Assembly (NCBI GenBank): GCA_033002965.1
Contig: JAURVB010003208.1
Coordinates: 62,001 to 126,000 of the forward strand
Direction: 5' to 3'
DNA length: 64,000 bases
Origin: Piper betle
Taxonomy: Eukaryota > Streptophyta > Magnoliopsida > Piperales > Piperaceae
Below the pieces are notes generated by a model. The model was not told the origin of the DNA. It worked only from the letters and a program-made list of their open reading frames with translations, and made no database searches. Of this stretch, positions 60,301 to 64,000 are shown in pieces (position 1 is the first letter of the stretch; each line of letters begins with the position of its first letter). Made by a program: the position numbers and the translations under genes.

Positions 60301-61180
60301 AACTCAGTACCAATGCTTAAAGATAACTTTAAGGATTGGAAAGAAAGCATAATGATTATTCTCAGCTACATGGATCTTGACCTTGCATTAAGGACTGAAC
60401 AGCCTGCTTCTCTTACTGATCAAAGTTCCAATGAGGACAAACGGGACATGGAGAAATGGGAATGTTCAAATCGCATGAGTCTTATAATCATGAAACGGGG
60501 AATTCTAGAGACCTTCAGGGGTGATGTGTCTGAAAAGGTTACTATAGCCAATGAGTTTTTCAAAGAAATTGAAAAGCGTTTTGTTAAAAATGATAAAGCT
60601 GAAATAAGTACGCTTTTGACGAACTTGATTTCAATGAAGTATAAAGGCAAAACAAGCATAAGGGAGTACATCTTAGAGATGTCTAACATTGCTTCAAAAC
60701 TAAAAGCACTAAAGTTAGAGCTATCTGAAGATTTACTCGTGCATTTAGTTTTAATTTCTCTTCCTGCATAATTCGGTCAAGTTACAACTGTCAAAGGGAT
60801 AAATGGACTCTTAATGAGTTCATTTCTCATTGTGTGCAAGAAAAAGAAAGATTGAAGCAAGAACAAGTTGAGAGTTCTCACTTGGCTAGTACCTATAAGG
60901 ATAAAAATAAGAAAAGAAAGAAGGCTAACGATGCTGATAATGGGTCTCACACACAACAGCAAAAGAAAGAAAATCAAGTTTCTTGTTGTTTCTTTTGTGG
61001 TAAACCTGGACATATGAAGAAGGAATGCACTAAGTATCACGCCTGGCGTGTAAAGAAAGGTTCATTTCTTAATTTTGTTTGTTCTGAGGTTAATCTAGTT
61101 TCAGTACCAATACACACTTGGTGGCTAGATTCAGGTGCTACTACTCACATAAGTGTGTCAATGCAGGGTTGCCTGAGTAT
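60301..61180 (+). pseudogene. Copia gag and start of protease, broken
   Basis: The first frame (from 60313) has SVPML upstream of the ATG and NFKDWKES, CMDLDLALRTEQP-like and IREYILEM stretches of the copia gag capsid, stopping at 60771. The protein resumes one frame over (DKWTLNEF, EKERLKQEQVESSHL), continues to the CCHC knuckle CCFFCGKPGHMKKEC at about 60983-61029, and then to WWLDSGATTHIS, the protease active site, at about 61120-61158. The stop and the frameshift near 60775 make gag non-functional. Confidence 0.88.
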
Positions 61181-61824
61181 GTCCGCATCCAGATATTGCG
61201 TATATTGTTGGAATGTTGGGTACATATCTAAGTAATCCAGGGTTGGATCAATGGATAGCAGCCAAAAGGGTCATGAGGTATCTTCAGGAAACAAAACATT
61301 ACATGCTCACATATCGGAAATCAGATCAACTTGAGATCACAGGATATTCTGATTCCGATTTTGCTAGATGTCAAGATAGTCGTCAATCCACTTCTGGCTA
61401 TGTCTATCTACTAGGTGGCGGAGCTATTTCTTGGAAAAGTGCTAAGCAGACACTCATAGCTACTTCCACTATGGCAGCCGAATTCATAACTTGTTATGAG
61501 GCATCCAATCAGGGAATATGGTTGCAGAATTTTGTCATAGGGCTGCATATTGTTGATAATATTGAAAGGCCACTTGAGATATTTTGTGACAATCGGTCTG
61601 CAGTGTCATATTCAAATAATAACAGGAGCTCATCTAAATCAAAACATATAGAGATCAAGTTTCTTGTTGTGAAAGAAAGAGTTCAGAGTGGTAAAGTATC
61701 AATAGAACATATTGGAACAAACTCCATGGTTGCGGATCCGCTTACTAAAGGATTACTACCCAAGGTCTTTCATGAGCATGTTATTCAGATGGGTATTATA
61801 TCATTTGATGATATGTTACTTTAG
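61181..61824 (+). pseudogene. Copia RT end and RNase H
   Basis: From DIAYIVGMLG (the end of RT) the frame runs to a stop at 61822 through the RNase H domain. The acidic residues are present in GYSDSDFA, MAAEFITCYEA and FCDNRSAV, and the element-typical ADPLTKGL lies near the end. This part is open and well preserved, but it has no start of its own. Confidence 0.88.
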
Positions 61825-62160
61825 TGGGAGTTTGTATTGAACTGCAGTATTTTGGTTTAAGGTTCACTCTGTTTTGGTATTTTGGTGATCTCATAAGGTT
61901 GGACCAGTTGAAAATAGGCATGTTCAGATCAAATTACATGTAATTTCATGCTACACATCCATAGTTGATCTATGTCATTTGATTATGTTGGTGTTTGTGA
62001 CCATGGAAGGTTTAGTTACGCTAAATGTGATGAAGATTGCATTGATCCTATATTGACATTGATTAATGGACGAGAGTGTTATTTTGGTATAATGACATAT
62101 GTTTGGAGCTTATAAAGTTATACAATTATTTTGTGTATATATTAAGTCCAAGTGGGAGAT

Positions 62161-62581
62161 TGTTGGAAATTGGACATAAATATATACATGAATCAGGAAT
62201 TGTATCATATGTTATTATATAAGGTTGACTAAATTAAATTGATCTATTAAAGTTAAGGGTTATGAGCAATAAAATAAAGTGTGGAATTCAATGAGAAAAG
62301 TGTGGAATTCAATGTGTAGATACCTTTTCATAAATTCTCTTTCGTAATGGGTGGAATTGAATTTATGGAACTAAGGCTATAAATGAGGAGGTCATGGTCC
62401 CTAAATTCATATCTTGTTTTCGTTCTGGTATCCCATTGTCCAGAACTTTGGTTTAGATTCAGACTTTAGTTTCTTTATGGCTTCAGGTACGCTTCCGCTA
62501 TTTTATTTTATTTATCTAGTTTAATTTCTCTTGATGATTTGATATGAAGTCGATCAAAGTTTATACAGTTTATTTATAACA
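62161..62581 (+). repeat. 3' LTR of the copia element
   Basis: 421 bp, starting TGTTGGAAATTGG and ending TTTATAACA. Similar to the 5' LTR apart from the about 63-bp deletion and scattered substitutions. Confidence 0.92.
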
Positions 62582-62586
62582 TGATC

Positions 62587-64000
62587 AACTGCTTTCGACG
62601 GTAAGGTGCATTTTGTGAAGACTATTTTATCTGATAGGCACGATGGATAGCTGCAGGCGGTCTGCGAGTTAATACCGGAGACACACTATGGTTACTGCTT
62701 GAAACACATGGAAGCATAACTCTAGGGCAAGTTTAAGAACTAGGGTCTAATAAACATCATGTGGACTACCGCTCAAGTGTACATATAGGCAGAGTTCACG
62801 ACTGCAAGGAAATAGCTTAAAAAGAAAAATGAACTTGCGCACAATGGCTGGCGGTCATCAATCCGAAGCATTGGTCTCACGCCCACTTTATAGGCTTGTG
62901 GTACGTGATGATAATGGGCAGCGTTGCAGAGTTGGCATACACCTGTTTCGAAGGTTGCCAAACAGCTTATGATTTGTTGCTTAAAAGAGCACACAAGGAA
63001 GAAGGCCGAATAGTGGTACAACGAAAGGCTTGTGAGAGCGTCTAGATGGAGTGGAAGCATCACCTCATATGCGAGGGGTGTTATGTGGGCCGGTCGCTAC
63101 CTTCGTCGATGTACACAAGTCACTCTTGTATTGCTATACGTATTTTAGGTGAACAACCTCGTGGTGCGACTCAAATCCCGGACCGAGTCGACGTACGAAG
63201 TAGGACATGCACTTGTCATCAATTTGAAGACTAAGGTATCCCATGTGAGCACAATCTGGCATGCATAGATCGACGTCAGTATGACCCATGCCTATATGGG
63301 GAGGAACATTGTTGGGTCCAATGGGCTTCCAAACGGGACTTGTAATAAGTGTTATTAGCCTCTTTTAATCTAAAAGCTAGCTTAAGGAATAAGGCTTTCT
63401 CATTAGCCTATATATAAGTCACTAGTCACCTCTATACATGATGTGGGATAAACCCAACAATTCTCCCCCTCACACATTTTGTCACCTGAATCATCTCCCT
63501 CTCACCACATGTAAGGCTCACATGTTATAGTGAAGTTCCAGAAGACTCTAATTCGGACTAGCCCACCCGAATCATCTCCCCCTCACCACATAGTGAAATT
63601 CCAGGAGATTTCAATTCGGGAGTGGCCCGAGGCAACACGAAGCTAACCGGGCTCTGATACCACCCATTTGGAAGCCCATTGGACCCAACAAACATTTCAA
63701 CATAATAAAGCATGCTCAAGGATATATGAAAGCTGTCATACCAACTCTTGGTCGATACGAGTGGAGTCACGAGCTTTCTACTATGGTGCAACCCCCGAAT
63801 ATCAGGGTAGGCCGGGAAGAAAATAGGGAAAGGGAAAGGAAAACATGCTCCTAGTGAAGGAGCTGCGTAAGTAGAGTCTTTGCAAATAGCTTTGACATAA
63901 CAAGACGAGCTGTCAAAGACATCATGCAAAGAAGTCAGAGAAGTCAGTAGCATAATTTTCTAAGAAAGCCACAACTTTAGGGAAGAAGATGCATAGCGTT
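62587..64000 (+). pseudogene. Mutator-like (MULE) transposase relic
   Basis: Translated pieces with several stops match MULE transposases. TILSDRHDG and HYGYCLKHM come from the catalytic core. Further on is a SWIM-type zinc finger, RTCTCHQFED then GIPCEHN (C-x-C ... C-x-H), near 63197-63255. After the TRIM at 63310-63690 the same frame continues with HAQGYMKAVIPTLGRYEW, QPPNIRVGREENRERE, which fits the post-SWIM tail with its final basic G-R-P-K-like stretch. The N-terminal part is absent to the left, where the copia element is inserted. The window ends shortly after. Confidence 0.75.
63310..63690 (-). mobile_element. TRIM derivative with inverted termini
   Basis: A perfect target duplication AACAT lies at 63305-63309 and 63691-63695. 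The left part, 63310-63459, is an LTR (TGTTGGGTCCAATGGG to AACCCAACA) that shares AAGCTAGCTTAAGGAATAAG with the TRIM at 4386. The interior ends in GGGCTCTGATACCA, a minus-strand methionine primer-binding site. Instead of a second direct LTR, the last 28 bp are the reverse complement of the left end (CCATTGGACCCAACA). It sits inside the MULE transposase reading frame. Confidence 0.88.

Larger units (their letters stand above)
58968..62581 (+). mobile_element. Internally deleted Ty1-copia retrotransposon
   Basis: LTRs at 58968-59452 and 62161-62581 and a perfect target duplication TGATC (58963-58967, 62582-62586) define the element. GGCATCAGAGCC follows the left LTR (a methionine primer-binding site with small changes), and AGTGGGAGAT precedes the right LTR. 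The interior keeps gag, the zinc knuckle and the start of protease, then jumps to the end of RT and RNase H. Integrase and most of RT are gone. Cut out, the element is 3.6 kb instead of the usual 5 kb or so. Confidence 0.93.

Noticed and set aside
63310..63690. DNA transposon with terminal inverted repeats
   Set aside because: The 5-bp target duplication, TG...CA ends, methionine-tRNA primer-binding site and shared block with the TRIM at 4386 all fit an LTR-derived element better than a TIR transposon.

Overview
The window looks like nuclear DNA of a flowering plant. It is AT-rich, has long TA, GA and compound microsatellites, and is dominated by nested LTR retrotransposons of the plant lineages: Athila-like and Tekay/Del-like Ty3-gypsy, SIRE-like and other Ty1-copia, and several TRIM miniatures. 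It also holds hAT-type MITEs and a Mutator-like transposase. I cannot name the species. Host-gene content is small. There is a last-exon fragment of geranylgeranyl reductase (CHLP) near 1.9-2.1 kb. On the minus strand are two exons typical of ACD6-like ankyrin/PGG membrane proteins, at 57.9-57.1 kb (ankyrin) and 48.1-47.5 kb (PGG), separated by about 9 kb of transposon-filled DNA. The ankyrin exon is frameshifted.

Layout. 1-3.3 kb: antisense gypsy LTR debris and the CHLP fragment. 3.3-19.0 kb: a tandem segmental duplication (unit 1 about 3305-10019, unit 2 about 10020-18835), each unit carrying a minus-strand SIRE-like copia LTR plus the end of its internal region and a plus-strand gypsy LTR. 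Unit 1 later received a TRIM (TSD AAATA; unit 2 keeps the empty site), and unit 2 received a truncated gypsy LTR. 19.0-24.1 kb: decayed minus-strand gypsy gag, a 632-bp fold-back hAT MITE with a tRNA-like core, an inverted copy of the gypsy LTR, and a copia integrase relic. 24.1-39.8 kb: a three-level nest. An Athila-type solo LTR (TSD ATAGC) is split by an Athila element (TSD ATCAC), which is split by a 9.6-kb Tekay-type element (TSD GATTA). 40-46 kb: a TRIM family (LTRs about 153 bp) present as a three-LTR array and as a simple two-LTR copy (TSD AGGCA), around a decayed antisense gypsy element. 47.4-58 kb: the ankyrin/PGG locus with its TE-loaded gap. 59-62.6 kb: an internally deleted Ty1-copia element with a perfect TSD (TGATC). 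62.6-64 kb: a Mutator-like transposase relic interrupted in frame by a TRIM derivative (TSD AACAT).

The most unusual signal is that two LTR-type insertions with perfect 5-bp target duplications end in inverted copies of the same LTR terminus rather than in direct repeats: the Athila copy 25328-39640 has U3-type termini at both ends, and the TRIM 63310-63690 has U5-type termini at both ends. A third, weaker case is the TRIM at 53988-54912. This suggests integration of cDNA with two like ends, or a similar rearrangement before integration. No CRISPR array, rRNA gene or confidently intact protein-coding gene is present.
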